Translations under genes and position numbers: made by a program
Notes under the pieces: model-generated
The model's input: only the letters and a program-made list of their open reading frames with translations
What the model was told of the DNA's origin: nothing
Databases searched by the model: none
Source: UBA1275 sp002323515
GTDB taxonomy: Bacteria > Bacteroidota > Rhodothermia > Balneolales > Balneolaceae
Reading direction: 5' to 3'
Assembly: GCA_964007875.1 (NCBI GenBank)
Contig: CAXGAH010000004.1
Location: 89,952 to 153,951, forward strand
Length of the DNA: 64,000 bases
Part shown: positions 63,880 to 64,000 of the stretch, piece by piece
How positions within the stretch are numbered: the first letter of the stretch is position 1
Layout: every line of letters starts with the position of its first letter

Positions 63880-64000
63880 GTAATGGCTAGAATTTTTTAT
63901 CAGTTTAGGTTTGGTTTTAGTTGATACACCGTAATTAACAGCTATTACACCTTAGTTAGAATCCAGATTTCGAACAAGGGTTCTAATGAACTTAGTCATG

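Overview
The window looks like chromosomal core DNA from a Gram-negative member of the Bacteroidota/Balneolota (FCB) group. The evidence is a C-terminal secretion/sorting domain of the type 9 kind (NYPNPFNPTT motif at about 14875), a NagB-PIG-L fusion, a CusA-TolC fusion, the 'asparagine synthetase B'-like secreted family next to mazG, TAnnTTTG-like promoter boxes, and AT-leaning DNA with few strong Shine-Dalgarno sites. Balneolota/Rhodothermota is my best guess from the sorting domain and the class II ribonucleotide reductase. This is inference, not a search result. I see no phage, insertion sequence, CRISPR array or classical defence island.

Layout. 1-6.3 kb: the end of leuS, citrate synthase, and a tightly coupled minus-strand operon maf - TPR protein - secreted amidotransferase-like protein - mazG. 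6.4-10.6 kb: two small membrane-protein genes, a glutamate/dicarboxylate symporter, a decayed aldo/keto reductase and an acyl-ACP thioesterase. 10.7-19.3 kb: a vitamin B12 block made of an adenosylcobalamin riboswitch, a TonB-dependent receptor, a BtuG-like beta-propeller with a T9SS sorting domain, an AT-rich region with four DnaA-box-like sites, and the B12-dependent ribonucleotide reductase nrdJ with a strong terminator. 19.6-21.7 kb: a two-subunit Na+/solute symporter. 21.7-31.2 kb (minus strand): thioredoxin, an S41 protease, hslUV, RNase E/G, murA, a biotinyl carrier protein and two small proteins. 31.3-40.5 kb (plus strand): a Spx/ArsC-like protein, a DUF3108 protein, dut, an MFS exporter, a cytochrome c maturation cluster (ccmC, ccmD-like, ccmE, ccmF), a DUF5683 protein, truA and tRNA-Asn. 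40.6-49 kb: a membrane protein, a tricorn protease, a phosphatase-like ArsC, a composite katG/xre pseudogene scar, a sugar porter and a K+ channel. 49.2-59.5 kb: rmuC and a heavy-metal (Cu/Ag-type) efflux operon. 59.7-63.9 kb: nagB-PIG-L, tatD and pdxB.

How the genes work together. The most coherent story is B12. A riboswitch controls an outer-membrane transporter and a surface propeller that probably captures cobalamin, and the next gene encodes an enzyme that needs adenosylcobalamin to make deoxynucleotides. Between them lies a helically phased DnaA-box cluster in very AT-rich DNA, which could be a replication origin or a DnaA-controlled nrdJ promoter. The surface propeller also carries an in-frame 45-bp minisatellite upstream of its signal peptide. 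Other departures from the ordinary are a CcmE with Cys instead of His as haem ligand (CxxxY), an RND pump fused to its own outer-membrane channel with extra membrane helices, and two pseudogene sites (aldo/keto reductase; katG joined to an XRE regulator).
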